Notes: a model not told the origin generated them from the sequence alone. A stretch of 64,000 bases of DNA from Helicobacter cetorum (GCA_022729735.1 DZAY01000002.1:62001-126000); one strand, 5' to 3'. Counted from the first letter of the stretch, positions 46,761 through 56,698 are shown. Made by a program: numbers and translations.

Positions 46761-47378
46761 TCACCTAATAAATTCCTTTAATAGCTCTCTATTTATAATG
46801 CCTTTATCACTCAATATTTGATTATTTTTAAACTTTTTTAAGACTCTTGAAACTGTTTCTGGAGTTAAATTTAGCTTATTTGCAATATCTTTGTGTTTTA
46901 ACTCTTTAAAACTTTTTTCATTGTCATAAATAAATTTTGCAACTCTTTCTGTGGCACTTAAAACAATGGAGTTTTGAATGGTATATTCTAAATTTTGTAT
47001 CTTTTTTATAAGTGAGCTAATAAATTTAAGAGCCAATCTATCTAAAAATTCAGCCTTAAATCTATTTGCATCTATTAAAATTAGTTTTGAATTTTGCAAA
47101 GCCAAAGCCGTTGCTGGAAAATTTATTTCACTAAAAATTGTTAATTCTGCAATCATGTTGATTGGTTTGAAAATATTTAAAACTATCTCTTTTGAATTTT
47201 GAGTTGTTTTATAAATTTTTACTTCTCCATCAATTAAAATATATAGATATTTTGGCTTTTCACCTTCATAAAAAATAGTTTCTCCACTATTGAAATTTTT
47301 AATTTTTGATATATTTTCTAACTCTTTTAACTCCAAATCATCTAAATCACTAAATAGATATAGCTCTTTTAAAATCAA
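46761..47378 (-). CDS. Crp/Fnr family transcriptional regulator
   Basis: 205 residues. A cyclic-nucleotide-like beta-barrel (about 15-115: IFYEGEKPKYLYILIDGEVKIYK is the core) and a C-terminal winged helix (HKDIANKLNLTPETVSRVLK). It lacks the N-terminal cysteine cluster of FNR, so an iron-sulfur sensor is not suggested. In Campylobacterota similar regulators (NssR, CRP-like) respond to nitrosative stress or oxygen, but the signal here is unknown. It is divergent from the DapC-like gene. Confidence 0.85.
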   Translation of the reverse strand: MILKELYLFSDLDDLELKELENISKIKNFNSGETIFYEGEKPKYLYILIDGEVKIYKTTQNSKEIVLNIFKPINMIAELTIFSEINFPATALALQNSKLILIDANRFKAEFLDRLALKFISSLIKKIQNLEYTIQNSIVLSATERVAKFIYDNEKSFKELKHKDIANKLNLTPETVSRVLKKFKNNQILSDKGIINRELLKEFIR

Positions 47379-47435
47379 TTGTTACCTCTTTTTAAATTTT
47401 TAAATAAATTTTCTTAATTATAAGTCAAAATTAAG

Positions 47436-47441
47436 TATAAT
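47436..47441 (+). promoter_or_regulatory. -10 box for the DapC-like operon
   Basis: TATAAT in AAGTATAATATGC, 28 bases before the ATG, in a T-rich divergent region without a clear -35 box. Confidence 0.5.
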
Positions 47442-47469
47442 ATGCAGAAAAAATCTTTTAGGATAATTT

Positions 47470-48603
47470 ATGAAATTTGAAAAATACCCATTTGAAAAAC
47501 TAAGCGAACTACTTTTTAATATAGAACCAAACAAAAACTATTCCCCAATTACTCTAACAATAGGTGAGCCACAGTTTGAGACTCCAAAATTTATACAAAA
47601 TCGTCTAAAAGAGACAACAAATTTACTAAATAAATACCCAAAAAGTGCTGGAGAAGATATTTTAAGAGACTCTATGATTAAATTTGTAAAAAATAGATTT
47701 AAAATCAGCTTAGATAATACTCAAATAATTCCAACTCTTGGCACAAGAGAAGTGCTATTTAATTTTCCACAATTTCTACTTTTTGATAAAGAAAATCCAA
47801 AAATGGCTTATCCAAATCCATTTTATCAAATTTATGAAGGGAGTGCGATAGCAAGCAGGGCAGAAGTTATCCATCTAAATTTAGATAAAGAGAATGGATT
47901 TAAACCAAAAATAGAAAAAGAGAAATTAAAAGGTGTAAATTTAGTTATATTAAATTCACCAAATAATCCAACAGGCTCTTGTATGAGTTTAGAAGAGCTT
48001 TGTGAATGGGTAAATTTGAGTCTTGAAATGGGATTTGTTTTAATAAATGATGAGTGTTATAGTGAAATATATATGAATACTCCACCAAATTCACTGCTCG
48101 AAGCATCCATCAAAGTTGGAAATAGCAAATTTAAAAATATTTTAGTCTTAAACTCAATTTCTAAAAGAAGTTCAGCACCTGGTCTTAGAAGTGGATTTAT
48201 TGCTGGAGATAGTGAAATTTTATTTGATTATATGAGATATAGAACTTATATTGGGTGTGCCATTCCTTTGCCAATTCAAATGGCTTCAGAAATTGCTTGG
48301 AGTGATGAAGAGCATGTTAGAGAAATTAGAGCAAAATATGTGAGAAATTTTGAAATTGCAAAAGAGATTTTAAATATTGATATTTTAGATACAACATTTT
48401 ATATTTGGTTAAAAGTAGATGATGATTTGAAATTTACAAAAGAGTTATATAGAGATTTTAATTTGAAAGTTTTAGCTGGTTCGTTTTTGGGAAGAGATGG
48501 AGCTGGTGCAAATTATGTAAGAATTGCATTGGTTGAGAGTGAAGATAAAACAAGAGAAGCAATGGAGAGATTAAAAAGTTTTTTACAAAGTGGCAATAGA
48601 TGA
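47470..48603 (+). CDS. dapC: Succinyldiaminopimelate transaminase-like (DapC) aminotransferase
   Basis: A 377-residue class I PLP aminotransferase. The PLP lysine lies in SISKRSSAPGLRSGF; NSPNNPTG and the start TIGEPQFETPKF are typical. The DapC assignment follows the close similarity to Campylobacterota enzymes and its neighbourhood with murC; other substrates are possible. It connects with asd and murE in the diaminopimelate route. The stop overlaps the next ATG as ATGA. Confidence 0.82.
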   Translation: MKFEKYPFEKLSELLFNIEPNKNYSPITLTIGEPQFETPKFIQNRLKETTNLLNKYPKSAGEDILRDSMIKFVKNRFKISLDNTQIIPTLGTREVLFNFPQFLLFDKENPKMAYPNPFYQIYEGSAIASRAEVIHLNLDKENGFKPKIEKEKLKGVNLVILNSPNNPTGSCMSLEELCEWVNLSLEMGFVLINDECYSEIYMNTPPNSLLEASIKVGNSKFKNILVLNSISKRSSAPGLRSGFIAGDSEILFDYMRYRTYIGCAIPLPIQMASEIAWSDEEHVREIRAKYVRNFEIAKEILNIDILDTTFYIWLKVDDDLKFTKELYRDFNLKVLAGSFLGRDGAGANYVRIALVESEDKTREAMERLKSFLQSGNR

Positions 48604-48887
48604 ATCAAATAATTATAAATAGATTAAAAGAGCTTAAGCCAATTCTAAAAGAGAGATATGGAATAGAAGAGTTTGCTATTTTTGGAAGTGTAGCTAAAGG
48701 CTTGGATACAGATAAAAGTGATGTTGATATTGCTGTCTTGAAATTAGACTTAAAAGATGGTTTTGCACTGATACATGCAAAAGAGTTTTTAAGTGATGCT
48801 TTGCAAAGAGATGTAGATATTGGCACTTTTCGCTCCATGAAGACATTTATAAAACATAGAATAGAAAAAGATTTTATTTATGTTTGA
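48600..48887 (+). CDS. MntA-like nucleotidyltransferase antitoxin
   Basis: A 95-residue minimal nucleotidyltransferase: GSVAKG (30-35 region), then SDVDIAV with D41 and D43, and a third acidic site in RDVDIGTF. MntA antitoxins add AMP units to HepT toxins. It is translationally coupled to the DapC-like gene and overlaps the HepT-like gene by 8 bases, the standard MNT-HEPN arrangement. Confidence 0.88.
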   Translation: MNQIIINRLKELKPILKERYGIEEFAIFGSVAKGLDTDKSDVDIAVLKLDLKDGFALIHAKEFLSDALQRDVDIGTFRSMKTFIKHRIEKDFIYV

Positions 48888-49320
48888 TATAAGCAAAGTA
48901 GATAGAAGAGTTGAACTTTTTATATTCGATATATTTATAGCTATAAAAAAGATAAAAAAAGTTGCAAGTGGATTTCCTAATGTGCAAGAGCTTTTGCACA
49001 ATTTCACTTCATGGGATAGTGTAATACGAGAGTTTGAGATAATTGGCGAAGCTTCCAAATATTTACTTAGAGATGAATTAATAGAAAAGAGTTATAAAAG
49101 AATTGTAGATTTTAGAAATCAGATAACACATGAATATTTTGGAATAGACCAAGAGATAGTTTGGAGTATTATATATCAAAAGCTTGAACCATTTGAAAAT
49201 GATATTATTGAATTAATATCAAATATTGAAAACAACTTAAAGCAAGAGCTTATAAACTCTTTTATAGAAGATAACAGTTATTTAGATTTCATAGTCGAAG
49301 ATTTAAAAAAATTAAGATAA
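48880..49320 (+). CDS. HepT-like HEPN toxin (DUF86)
   Basis: A 146-residue helical protein of the HepT/DUF86 family. The RX4HXY motif is complete: R79, H84 and Y86 in RNQITHEY, followed by FGIDQEIVW. HepT is an RNase whose Y is AMPylated by MntA. Compared with homologues it has a C-terminal extension of about 25 residues (ENNLKQELINSFIEDNS). It sits between dapC and murC, and is likely a later insertion. Confidence 0.88.
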   Translation: MFDISKVDRRVELFIFDIFIAIKKIKKVASGFPNVQELLHNFTSWDSVIREFEIIGEASKYLLRDELIEKSYKRIVDFRNQITHEYFGIDQEIVWSIIYQKLEPFENDIIELISNIENNLKQELINSFIEDNSYLDFIVEDLKKLR

Positions 49321-49346
49321 AAAGCATTTAAACAAAGGAGTGGAAA

Positions 49347-50657
49347 ATGAGAATACATTTTATAGGAATTGGTGGGATTGGCATATCTGGTTTGGCAAAA
49401 TATTTACATTTAGAAGGGCATACAATAAGTGGTTCGGATATAAAAGAGAGTGCTATTACAAAAAATTTAAAATCATTAGGAATTGAGATAACTGTTCCTC
49501 ATTCAAAAAATGCAATTAATAATCAAGATATAGTTGTCCATTCAGCAATAATAAAATCAACTAATGAAGAGTTAATCGAAGCCCAAAATAGAGGGATAAA
49601 AGTTTATAGTAGAAAAGAGTTTTTGCCATTTGTATTGAATGATAAAAAAGTATTTTCAGTTTGTGGAGCTCATGGTAAAAGCACTACAACAGCAATTTTA
49701 TCAGCAATTTTCACAGATAGTTCTGCTTTAATTGGAGCTGAAAGTAAAGCTATATCTTCAAATGTGAAATATTCAAATAGCTCAAATATTATGGTATTTG
49801 AAGCTGATGAAAGTGATAGTAGTTTTTTAAATAGCAATCCATATTGTGCAATTGTTACAAATGCAGAACCAGAACACATGGAGTTTTATAATTATGATTT
49901 GGATAAATTTTACGATGCTTATAGAGAGTTTTTGAATTTAGCAAAAGTTAGAGTAATAAATGCAGAAGATGAGTTTTTGGAAAATTTAGAAATTGAAGCA
50001 ATTAGACTATATCCATCAAAAGATATAAAAAATATTGAGTATGTTTTAATTGATGATGAGCCATATACAAGATTTGAGTTAAAAGATTTAGGTAGTTTTG
50101 ATGTTTGGGGATTTGGAAATCACATTGCAATTGATGCATCTTTAGCTATTCTTTCTGCAAATTTAGAAATTGATATTGAGATAATTAGAGAGCGAATTAG
50201 AGATTTTAAAGGAATTAAAAAACGGTTTGATATTGTTGAAAAATCTATTTCAAAAGTTGTAATAGATGATTATGCACACCATCCAACAGAAATCGAAGTA
50301 ACTCTTAGCTCACTCCTATATTATGCAAACTTAAAAGGCTTTGATGAGGTTGTAACAATTTGGCAACCACATAAATATTCAAGAACAATAGATAATTTAA
50401 AACGGTTTATTGAGTGTTTTAAGGGAACCAAAAAATTAATTATTCTTCCTGTTTGGAGTGCTGGAGAAGAAGAGAGATATATAGATTTTGAAAATCTATT
50501 TAAGAGTTATAATCTAATTTTAGCCGATAAAATTTCAAAAGATGATAACTATTTAAGAGTTTTAAAAGATAATAAAGTTATAGATTTAATCGAAAATGGA
50601 TTGATTATAGGATTTGGAGCAGGAGATATAACATATCAGCTTAGGGGACTTTGTTAA
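49347..50657 (+). CDS. murC: UDP-N-acetylmuramate-L-alanine ligase
   Basis: A 436-residue ligase that adds L-alanine to UDP-MurNAc. The N-terminal GIGGIGISGLAKYL motif, P-loop CGAHGKSTTTA, EADESDSSF and DDYAHHPTEI sites are present. AAAGGAG precedes the start. The next gene starts directly after its stop. Confidence 0.95.
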   Translation: MRIHFIGIGGIGISGLAKYLHLEGHTISGSDIKESAITKNLKSLGIEITVPHSKNAINNQDIVVHSAIIKSTNEELIEAQNRGIKVYSRKEFLPFVLNDKKVFSVCGAHGKSTTTAILSAIFTDSSALIGAESKAISSNVKYSNSSNIMVFEADESDSSFLNSNPYCAIVTNAEPEHMEFYNYDLDKFYDAYREFLNLAKVRVINAEDEFLENLEIEAIRLYPSKDIKNIEYVLIDDEPYTRFELKDLGSFDVWGFGNHIAIDASLAILSANLEIDIEIIRERIRDFKGIKKRFDIVEKSISKVVIDDYAHHPTEIEVTLSSLLYYANLKGFDEVVTIWQPHKYSRTIDNLKRFIECFKGTKKLIILPVWSAGEEERYIDFENLFKSYNLILADKISKDDNYLRVLKDNKVIDLIENGLIIGFGAGDITYQLRGLC

Positions 50658-51005
50658 GTGTTTAATTTTATTATAGCTCTTTTAGCTTTTCTATTTTTAA
50701 TAGCTCTTTTTTTGAGATTTTTTACAAATTTATCAAAAATAGCACAACGAAAAATTATATTTATAGTGGTATCTATTATGATTTTGGTATCGCTTTATGA
50801 GTTTTTAATAGTTTCAAAAGAGCATGAAGATTTTACATTAATAAATAGTTTTTATCAAAACAAATCGCTTATTTGTCATGGTGTAGAAATTAACTCTACA
50901 AATTTTAATTTTGTAACAGGCACCATGACATTTGTTGCAAAAAAAGAGAATTCACAATATAAAAATATTATATTTAAACTTTCAGAATGTAAAGCAAAAG
51001 AGTGA
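50658..51005 (+). CDS. Small inner-membrane protein
   Basis: 115 residues with two hydrophobic segments (about 4-22 and 33-52), then a hydrophilic region with two cysteines (residues 72 and 111 in LICHGVE and LSECKAKE). It starts with GTG directly after murC, AGGGGA being the likely ribosome binding site. No family recognised; association with cell-wall genes is only positional. Confidence 0.6.
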   Translation: MFNFIIALLAFLFLIALFLRFFTNLSKIAQRKIIFIVVSIMILVSLYEFLIVSKEHEDFTLINSFYQNKSLICHGVEINSTNFNFVTGTMTFVAKKENSQYKNIIFKLSECKAKE

Positions 51006-51029
51006 GTTCTATTACTTTTTTGCTTGAAT

Positions 51030-51656
51030 CTATTTTTTGAGTTTAGAAAAAGATACAAATTCACAACACTCATTATCGTAATACTCTATATCACCAGCTT
51101 CAATAATATAATACCAACCATGTAAGAATAGTTCATCGTTTTCAACTCTTTTCTTAATTGCAGGATATGTGAGTAAATTTCCGAGTTGATTAAGAATAGA
51201 AATTCTTTCTGTAAGAATTAAAAGCTCTTTTTTATCAACAAACTTATGTTTTTCTGCTATCTCTTTTGCTTTTTGACCAAGTTCAAGCCACTTTTTTACA
51301 TGAATTAAATCTGGCGAATTTATCTCTTTATATAAACTCTCAATGGCTCCACAATTTGAGTGTCCGCAAACTATAATATCTGAAACATTTAAAACTGAAA
51401 CAGCATACTCAATTGCGGCAGCTGTGCCGTGAAAATCATTATCAGGCGAATACGGAGGCACCATATTACCAATATTTCTAACAACAAATAAATCTCCAGG
51501 CTTTGTGCTTGTAATCACATCTGGTAAAACTCTCGAATCAGAACAACCAATAAATAGTGCCTTTGGATTTTGTCCATTTTCAACTAAAGAGATATATCTG
51601 TCTCTATTTTTTTTAAAATATTTTTTAAAAGCTTCTACTCCATCAACAAATATCAA
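51030..51656 (-). CDS. Beta-class carbonic anhydrase
   Basis: 208 residues. Zinc ligands are in FIGCSDSRV (C and D), and in VCGHSNCGA (H and C). It interconverts CO2 and bicarbonate, useful for carboxylases. The start is TTG 6 bases after AAAGGAG. It converges with the small membrane protein gene. Confidence 0.93.
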   Translation of the reverse strand: MIFVDGVEAFKKYFKKNRDRYISLVENGQNPKALFIGCSDSRVLPDVITSTKPGDLFVVRNIGNMVPPYSPDNDFHGTAAAIEYAVSVLNVSDIIVCGHSNCGAIESLYKEINSPDLIHVKKWLELGQKAKEIAEKHKFVDKKELLILTERISILNQLGNLLTYPAIKKRVENDELFLHGWYYIIEAGDIEYYDNECCEFVSFSKLKK

Positions 51657-51702
51657 ATTTGACTCCTTTAAAAAAATATTTCTATTGTATCAAAAAATAG
51701 TG

Positions 51703-52824
51703 TCAATTTTGAAAATTTTTAAGAGTATTTGCTTTAAATTTGGCAAAATTTTTATTTATAATAGCTTCTCTTGCATTTTTGACTAAATCTAAATAGTAAT
51801 ATAAATTATGAATAGATGCAAGTCTATAAAAGGTAAGTTCTTTTGCTCTAAATAGATGATTTAAATAACTTTTTGAGTAGTTTTTGCAAGTGTGGCAATT
51901 ACATTTTTCGTCAATTGGAGTTTCATCAAATTTATATTTTGCACTTTTGATATTAACTCTTCCGAAACTTGTAAATAGTGTGCCATTTCTTGCATTTCGT
52001 GTCGGCATAACACAATCAAACATATCAACTCCTCGCTCAATGGCTTCTAATATGTCTTGTGGTGTGCCAACTCCCATTAAATATCTTGGTTTATCTTTTG
52101 GCATAAATTCAGTTGTAAAATCTATCGTATCATACATCGCATTGCTCTCTTCACCAACACTAAGCCCACCAATTGCAAAACCATCAAAATTATTGATACA
52201 TAGCGACTCTGCTGATATTTTTCTAAATTCAAAATCAATACCACCTTGAATTATTGCAAATATATTTTGATTTGATGCCTTACCATTTAATTGATTTTCT
52301 CTATGATATTCCAAAGATTCAACAGCCCATTTTGTAGTGCGATAAACAGACTCTTTTATTCGCTCTTTTGTAGCAGGAAGAGCTATTAAATCATCTAAAA
52401 CCATCATAATATCACTATTTAAATTATATTGAATATCAATAACTTTTTTAGGTGTGAATAGATGTTTAGAGCCATCAATATGACTTTTAAACTCCACTCC
52501 ATTATCTAATGTTTTTGAACTCTCACTTAGTGAAAATGCTTGAAACCCCCCACTATCAGTTAAAAAGCTACCACTATAACCCATAAATTTATGCAATCCA
52601 CCCATTTTAGCAATCAATGTATCAGTTGGTCTTAAGTATGTGTGATATGTATTTGCTAAAATTATTTTGGCTTTTAGTAAATTTTCTATATCTTGAGTAT
52701 CTAATGCTTTTACACTTGCAACCGTACCAACAGGCATAAATATTGGAGTTTCTATTATGCTATTAGTAGTTTTTATAGTTGTTGCTCTTGCTCTATTGTC
52801 TATTGAATCTATTGTGAAATTCAT
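51703..52824 (-). CDS. tgt: Queuine tRNA-ribosyltransferase
   Basis: 373 residues. It exchanges guanine-34 with a queuine precursor in GUN tRNAs, including tRNA-Asn, which is in this window. Base-site aspartate in [13 protein letters not shown], nucleophile region [16 protein letters not shown], and zinc ligands in CNCHTC plus a later H (SIHN). The frame is open for another 52 codons, but that part is the tRNA-Ser gene. ATG 52824 is the family start. Confidence 0.95.
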   Translation of the reverse strand: MNFTIDSIDNRARATTIKTTNSIIETPIFMPVGTVASVKALDTQDIENLLKAKIILANTYHTYLRPTDTLIAKMGGLHKFMGYSGSFLTDSGGFQAFSLSESSKTLDNGVEFKSHIDGSKHLFTPKKVIDIQYNLNSDIMMVLDDLIALPATKERIKESVYRTTKWAVESLEYHRENQLNGKASNQNIFAIIQGGIDFEFRKISAESLCINNFDGFAIGGLSVGEESNAMYDTIDFTTEFMPKDKPRYLMGVGTPQDILEAIERGVDMFDCVMPTRNARNGTLFTSFGRVNIKSAKYKFDETPIDEKCNCHTCKNYSKSYLNHLFRAKELTFYRLASIHNLYYYLDLVKNAREAIINKNFAKFKANTLKNFQN

Positions 52825-52895
52825 AAAATTACCTTGAATTAAAGATTTAAATTTATAAAAAGTAGATTGATTTGCTTTGAAGTTTTTAAATTTAG

Positions 52896-52986
52896 TGGCC
52901 GGGAGAGAGGGATTCGAACCCCCGGATAGCTCGTCACCATCAACGGTTTTCAAGACCGCCGCGTTCAACCACTCTGCCATCTCCCG
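52896..52986 (-). tRNA. tRNA-Ser (anticodon TGA)
   Basis: On the minus strand acceptor stem CGGGAGA/TCTCCCG with CCA encoded, anticodon loop CTTGAAA in a GCGGTCTTGAAAACCG stem, and a long variable arm, as in class II tRNAs. It is the last of four tRNAs, 71 bases upstream of the tgt start. Confidence 0.96.
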
Positions 52987-53021
52987 ATGTATTGTATAAA
53001 TAGAGAATTTTCAAAAAGCAT

Positions 53022-53096
53022 TGGAGGCGACACTCGGATTTGAACCGAGGAATGGGAGCTTTGCAGGCTCCTGCCTTACCACTTGGCTATGTCGCC
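53022..53096 (-). tRNA. tRNA-Cys (anticodon GCA)
   Basis: On the minus strand acceptor stem GGCGACA/TGTCGCC, anticodon loop CTGCAAA, T-arm CGGTTCAAATCCG, encoded CCA. Confidence 0.96.
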
Positions 53097-53147
53097 AAAA
53101 ACTCTAATAAGATAACTTATATCAGTTAAACTTATGAAAGTTTTTGG

Positions 53148-53235
53148 TGGTGCCCGGAGCCGGAATCGAACCGGCACTCCAAAAACTGGAACAGGATTTT
53201 AAGTCCTGCGCGTCTACCAGTTCCGCCATCCGGGC
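53148..53235 (-). tRNA. tRNA-Leu (anticodon TAA)
   Basis: On the minus strand acceptor stem GCCCGGA/TCCGGGC, D-arm with GGTAGACGC, anticodon loop ACTTAAA, long variable arm, T-arm CCGGTTCGATTCCGG, encoded CCA. Confidence 0.97.
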
Positions 53236-53239
53236 AAAA

Positions 53240-53314
<75 letters not shown>

Positions 53315-53334
53315 ACTTTGCTTTTGAGGATGGA

Positions 53335-53363
53335 ATTATAGCAAATAATTTTTTATTTGTAAA
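53335..53363 (-). promoter_or_regulatory. Promoter of the Gly-Leu-Cys-Ser tRNA cluster
   Basis: On the minus strand TTTACA (53363-53358), a 17-base spacer and TATAAT (53340-53335) lie just before tRNA-Gly. The four tRNAs, and possibly tgt, should be one transcript. Confidence 0.8.
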
Positions 53364-53446
53364 GGGGTTTTAGTAAAAATTTCAAAAATTGATTAAAATG
53401 AAAATCTTTTAGCTATAATTTAATTAAAAATTTGAGGGGAATTTCT

Positions 53447-54988
53447 ATGAGTAAAGAGTGTTCTATTATAGTATTAGATTTTGGAAGTCAATACACACAA
53501 CTTATTGCAAGAAGATTGAGAGAAGAAAAAATCTATTGTGAAATAGTGCCATTTTATGAAAAAATCGAAGTTATAAAAGCTAAAAATCCAAAAGGTATTA
53601 TTTTATCAGGTAGCCCATCTTCTGTTTATGAGAGTGAAGCACCTATGATAAATAGAGAAATTTTTGATTTAGGTTTGCCAATTTTAGGAATATGTTATGG
53701 TATGCAACTAATATCTCATTTAAATAGTGGCAAAGTATGCTATTCTGAACATAGAGAATATGGCAAAGCTGAATTAGAATTTATAGATAACTCTCCACTA
53801 TTTAAAGATACACCAAATAATCAAATAGTTTGGATGAGTCATGGTGATAAAGTTGAAGAGTTACCATTTGGTTTTATAGCTATTGCAAAAACAAAAAATT
53901 CACCATTTGCAGGAGTTGCAAATTTTGAAAAAAATATATATGCTGTGCAGTTTCACCCAGAAGTTAGCCACTCTGAATATGGTTCAAAAATTTTGAAAAA
54001 CTTTGCAAGGGAAATTTGCAATATAAAAGAAAAGTGGGATATAGCACACTTTGCAAAAGAGCAGATAGAACAAATTAGAGAAAAAGTTGGCATTCATAGA
54101 GTTATATGTGCATTAAGTGGTGGTGTTGATAGCTCTGTAACAGCAGCTTTAATTAATGAAGCAATAGGAAAACAGTTAATTCCAATCTTTGTTGATAATG
54201 GACTTTTACGAAGTGGAGAAAAAGAGAAAGTTGAGTATATTTTTAAAAATATGTTATCAACAGAGTTAGTTGTAGTAGATGCAAAAGATAAATTTTTAAA
54301 AGCTTTAGAAGGTATCACAGAGCCAGAGCAGAAACGAAAAATTATTGGTAAAGTTTTTATAGAGGTTTTTGAAGAAGAAGCTAATAAATATGCAGATGCA
54401 AAATATTTAGCACAAGGAACACTATATCCAGATGTAATAGAATCGGTTTCAGTAAAAGGACCAAGTAAAACTATTAAATCTCATCATAATGTTGGTGGTT
54501 TGCCAGAAAATATGAAATTTGAATTGATTGAGCCACTACGAGAACTATTTAAAGATGAAGTTAGAGTTTTAGGATTAGAGTTAGGGTTGCCAAGTGATTT
54601 AGTATATAGACAGCCATTCCCAGGACCTGGACTTGCTATTAGAATTATGGGAGAAGTAAAGAGTGACTCTTTAAATCTACTCAAAAAAGCAGATAGCATA
54701 CTTTTAGAAGAGATAAAAGCAAATGGCTATTATAATAAAGTTTGGCAAAGTTTCGCAGTATTACTAAATGTAAATAGTGTAGGTGTTATGGGTGATAATC
54801 GAACTTATGAAAATGCAATAGCTCTAAGAATTGTTGAGAGTAGAGATGGAATGACAGCAAACTTCGCACATATTTCATTTGATATTTTGGAGCATATTTC
54901 AAGGCGAATTATAAATGAAGTTGATGGAATTAATAGAGTAGTTTATGATATATCTTCAAAACCACCAGCAACGATAGAGTGGGAATGA
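53447..54988 (+). CDS. guaA: GMP synthase (glutamine-hydrolysing)
   Basis: 513 residues. The glutaminase domain has the nucleophile in [11 protein letters not shown] and [10 protein letters not shown]; the ATP pyrophosphatase domain has [12 protein letters not shown]; the C-terminal dimerisation domain ends KPPATIEWE. It makes GMP from XMP. The start is ATG 53447 after GAGGGG; a TTG five codons earlier is less likely. Confidence 0.97.
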   Translation: MSKECSIIVLDFGSQYTQLIARRLREEKIYCEIVPFYEKIEVIKAKNPKGIILSGSPSSVYESEAPMINREIFDLGLPILGICYGMQLISHLNSGKVCYSEHREYGKAELEFIDNSPLFKDTPNNQIVWMSHGDKVEELPFGFIAIAKTKNSPFAGVANFEKNIYAVQFHPEVSHSEYGSKILKNFAREICNIKEKWDIAHFAKEQIEQIREKVGIHRVICALSGGVDSSVTAALINEAIGKQLIPIFVDNGLLRSGEKEKVEYIFKNMLSTELVVVDAKDKFLKALEGITEPEQKRKIIGKVFIEVFEEEANKYADAKYLAQGTLYPDVIESVSVKGPSKTIKSHHNVGGLPENMKFELIEPLRELFKDEVRVLGLELGLPSDLVYRQPFPGPGLAIRIMGEVKSDSLNLLKKADSILLEEIKANGYYNKVWQSFAVLLNVNSVGVMGDNRTYENAIALRIVESRDGMTANFAHISFDILEHISRRIINEVDGINRVVYDISSKPPATIEWE

Positions 54989-55596
54989 TTTATCTAACAG
55001 GCTCAAAAAAAGAGTTTGATGGAGTCATAAATTTAGAGCTTTTAGAAATTAACTATTTAGATAAAGATGTAAATTTAAGAGGTTTTGATACTCTTATCTT
55101 TACATCTCAAAATAGTGTAAAAGCGATAAATCGATTAAATAGTGAATGGAAAAATTTAGATACCGTTGTAATTGGAGAAGCCACCTCAAAAAAAGTAAAA
55201 GAGCTTGGTGGAAAAGTTTTTTATATTTCAGAAAGTGGTTATGGAATAAATTTTTTAAATGAGTTAAAATCTATTTTAAATGGTAGAAATCCTCTATTTA
55301 TTAGAGCAAAAGAGGTAATTTGTGAGCTACCTTATAAATCCATAATAGTTTATGAAACTAAATGTGCAAAAGCAAAAATCGAAAATTTAGAAGAAAACTC
55401 TATTATAATATTTTCATCTCCATCTACTATTAAATGTTTTTTTGAAAATTATAGTTGGCATAAAAGTTTTATTGCTGTTGTGATAGGAGAAAGTAGTGCA
55501 AAAGCCCTTCCAAAAAACATAAACTACTATGTCTCACCAACTAAAAGTATAGAAAGTGCTATTTTATTTGCTAAAAGTTTCTATTCTACTTTATAA
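54985..55596 (+). CDS. hemD: Uroporphyrinogen-III synthase-like (HemD)
   Basis: 203 residues, with two Rossmann-like halves: [15 protein letters not shown] and [14 protein letters not shown] in the first, then [15 protein letters not shown] and [12 protein letters not shown] in the second. These are the typical HemD motifs, though the family is divergent. It would supply HemE (9.6 kb). ATG 54985 overlaps the guaA stop. Confidence 0.78.
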   Translation: MIYLTGSKKEFDGVINLELLEINYLDKDVNLRGFDTLIFTSQNSVKAINRLNSEWKNLDTVVIGEATSKKVKELGGKVFYISESGYGINFLNELKSILNGRNPLFIRAKEVICELPYKSIIVYETKCAKAKIENLEENSIIIFSSPSTIKCFFENYSWHKSFIAVVIGESSAKALPKNINYYVSPTKSIESAILFAKSFYSTL

Positions 55597-56179
55597 ATAA
55601 ATCCAAAGCTTTTAAAACTACAAGCACAATTCCAGCTCCTCCAATATACCACTTCATTGTTGTTATGATTGTCTGTTGCATTTTTACTTGAGATTGCTCA
55701 AATTTTGTTTCTAAACTTGCAAATTTTATTTCTAAATCACCAAATCTTTTTTCAAATTTTAACTCCAAATCACCAAATCTTTTTTCAAATTTCAACTCTA
55801 AATCACCAAATCTTTTTTCAAATTTTCCATCTAACTCTTTGATTTTATTATCTACATCTCGTTTGATAGACTCCATTTTATTATCAACATCTCGCTTGAT
55901 AGACTCCATTTTATTATCAACATCTCGCTTGATAGACTCCATTTTATTATCAACATCTCGTTTTTGTGCTTCAAATTTATTCTCTAAACTTTTTACACTA
56001 TCTGTAACTTCATTTAATTTTTGGTCTAAATGATTTATATGATTGTATTGACTTTTTAATAGAAGTGTATTAATGTCTTCTTGAGTTAGTCCTTGCCCTT
56101 TTCCAAATTTTTCTTCTATCTCTTTAACTTTTGGAGTTATCATTTCCAATAGCATATCATCTACTTTTGTTTTATTCAT
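55586..56179 (-). CDS. Coiled-coil protein with C-terminal membrane anchor and internal repeats
   Basis: 197 residues after AAGGAGAAAAAA. An N-terminal domain (1-65: KVKEIEEKF, then LTQEDINTLLLKSQYNHIN) is shared with the 60136 gene. Residues about 66-165 are coiled coil with two sets of 11-residue repeats: RDVDNKMESIK (3.6 copies) and KFEKRFGDLEL (3). The end is a membrane helix, MKWYIGGAGIVLVVLKALDL, also shared. The function is unknown; it overlaps the hemD end by 11 bases. Confidence 0.75.
   Translation of the reverse strand: MNKTKVDDMLLEMITPKVKEIEEKFGKGQGLTQEDINTLLLKSQYNHINHLDQKLNEVTDSVKSLENKFEAQKRDVDNKMESIKRDVDNKMESIKRDVDNKMESIKRDVDNKIKELDGKFEKRFGDLELKFEKRFGDLELKFEKRFGDLEIKFASLETKFEQSQVKMQQTIITTMKWYIGGAGIVLVVLKALDLFIK
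55734..55832. repeat. 33-bp tandem repeat, 3 copies
   Basis: Units start at 55734, 55767 and 55800, each AAATCACCAAATCTTTTTTC plus 13 bases. They encode the KFEKRFGDLEL repeat. The third copy diverges in its last bases. Confidence 0.85.
55843..55962. repeat. 33-bp tandem repeat, about 3.6 copies
   Basis: Units start at 55843, 55876, 55909 and 55942 (partial), each TTTTATTATCAACATCTCGC-like plus 13 bases. They encode the RDVDNKMESIK repeat. The middle units are identical, which indicates recent expansion or continuing slippage. Confidence 0.9.
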
Positions 56180-56224
56180 TTTTTTCTCCTTATTCAATTT
56201 TGAAATTATATAATTCATATAGAT

Positions 56225-56698
56225 TTAAATCAACTTATTAACACTATCTAAAATATCTTTTAAATCGCTTTTTAGCTTATAAATTAAGTTTAAAATATTT
56301 ATTACTATTTCGTCGTTATCTTCATAATTGTGTGCTATCTCGTTTCTAAGGTCTCTTAATTCAAACCAATCATCTACATTAATAATATCTATTGTTTCAA
56401 GCTGATTTAAAATATCTAAAAAAGGTTTATTTATATTTTCACCTTGATATAAGAGAACTGATTTAAAAAGTTTTGCTCCCATACAATCTTGAAGTTTTGA
56501 AAATCTGTAAATTATTTGGTCGCTATAAGCTAAATGTTCTATACTTTCTAATATCATTTTAAAATCATTCATGTTTATTGGAAAATTATAATATTTTTTT
56601 AAAGCTTCAAAACCATTTTCAAGTCTTAAAAAATGTTTATAACTCTCATTTAAATTATCTATAACTTTCTGTCTATAAACTAAAGTTTTATTCCCCAT
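56225..56698 (-). CDS. HEPN-domain protein (HepT-like toxin)
   Basis: A 157-residue helical protein with R118-x4-H123-x-Y125 in RNEIAHNYED, the RX4HXY motif of HepT toxins. The N-terminal part (YRQKVIDNLNESYKHFLRLE) matches longer HEPN partners of MntA-type enzymes. It starts inside the end of the frameshifted nucleotidyltransferase gene (19 bases overlap), so both came as one pair. Confidence 0.78.
   Translation of the reverse strand: MGNKTLVYRQKVIDNLNESYKHFLRLENGFEALKKYYNFPINMNDFKMILESIEHLAYSDQIIYRFSKLQDCMGAKLFKSVLLYQGENINKPFLDILNQLETIDIINVDDWFELRDLRNEIAHNYEDNDEIVINILNLIYKLKSDLKDILDSVNKLI

Noticed and set aside
46978..47202. Plus-strand frame opposite the Crp-like gene
   Set aside because: Antisense shadow without a ribosome binding site.
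52825..52980. 52-codon upstream extension of the tgt frame
   Set aside because: It reads through the tRNA-Ser gene on the same strand. The family starts at the ATG at 52824.
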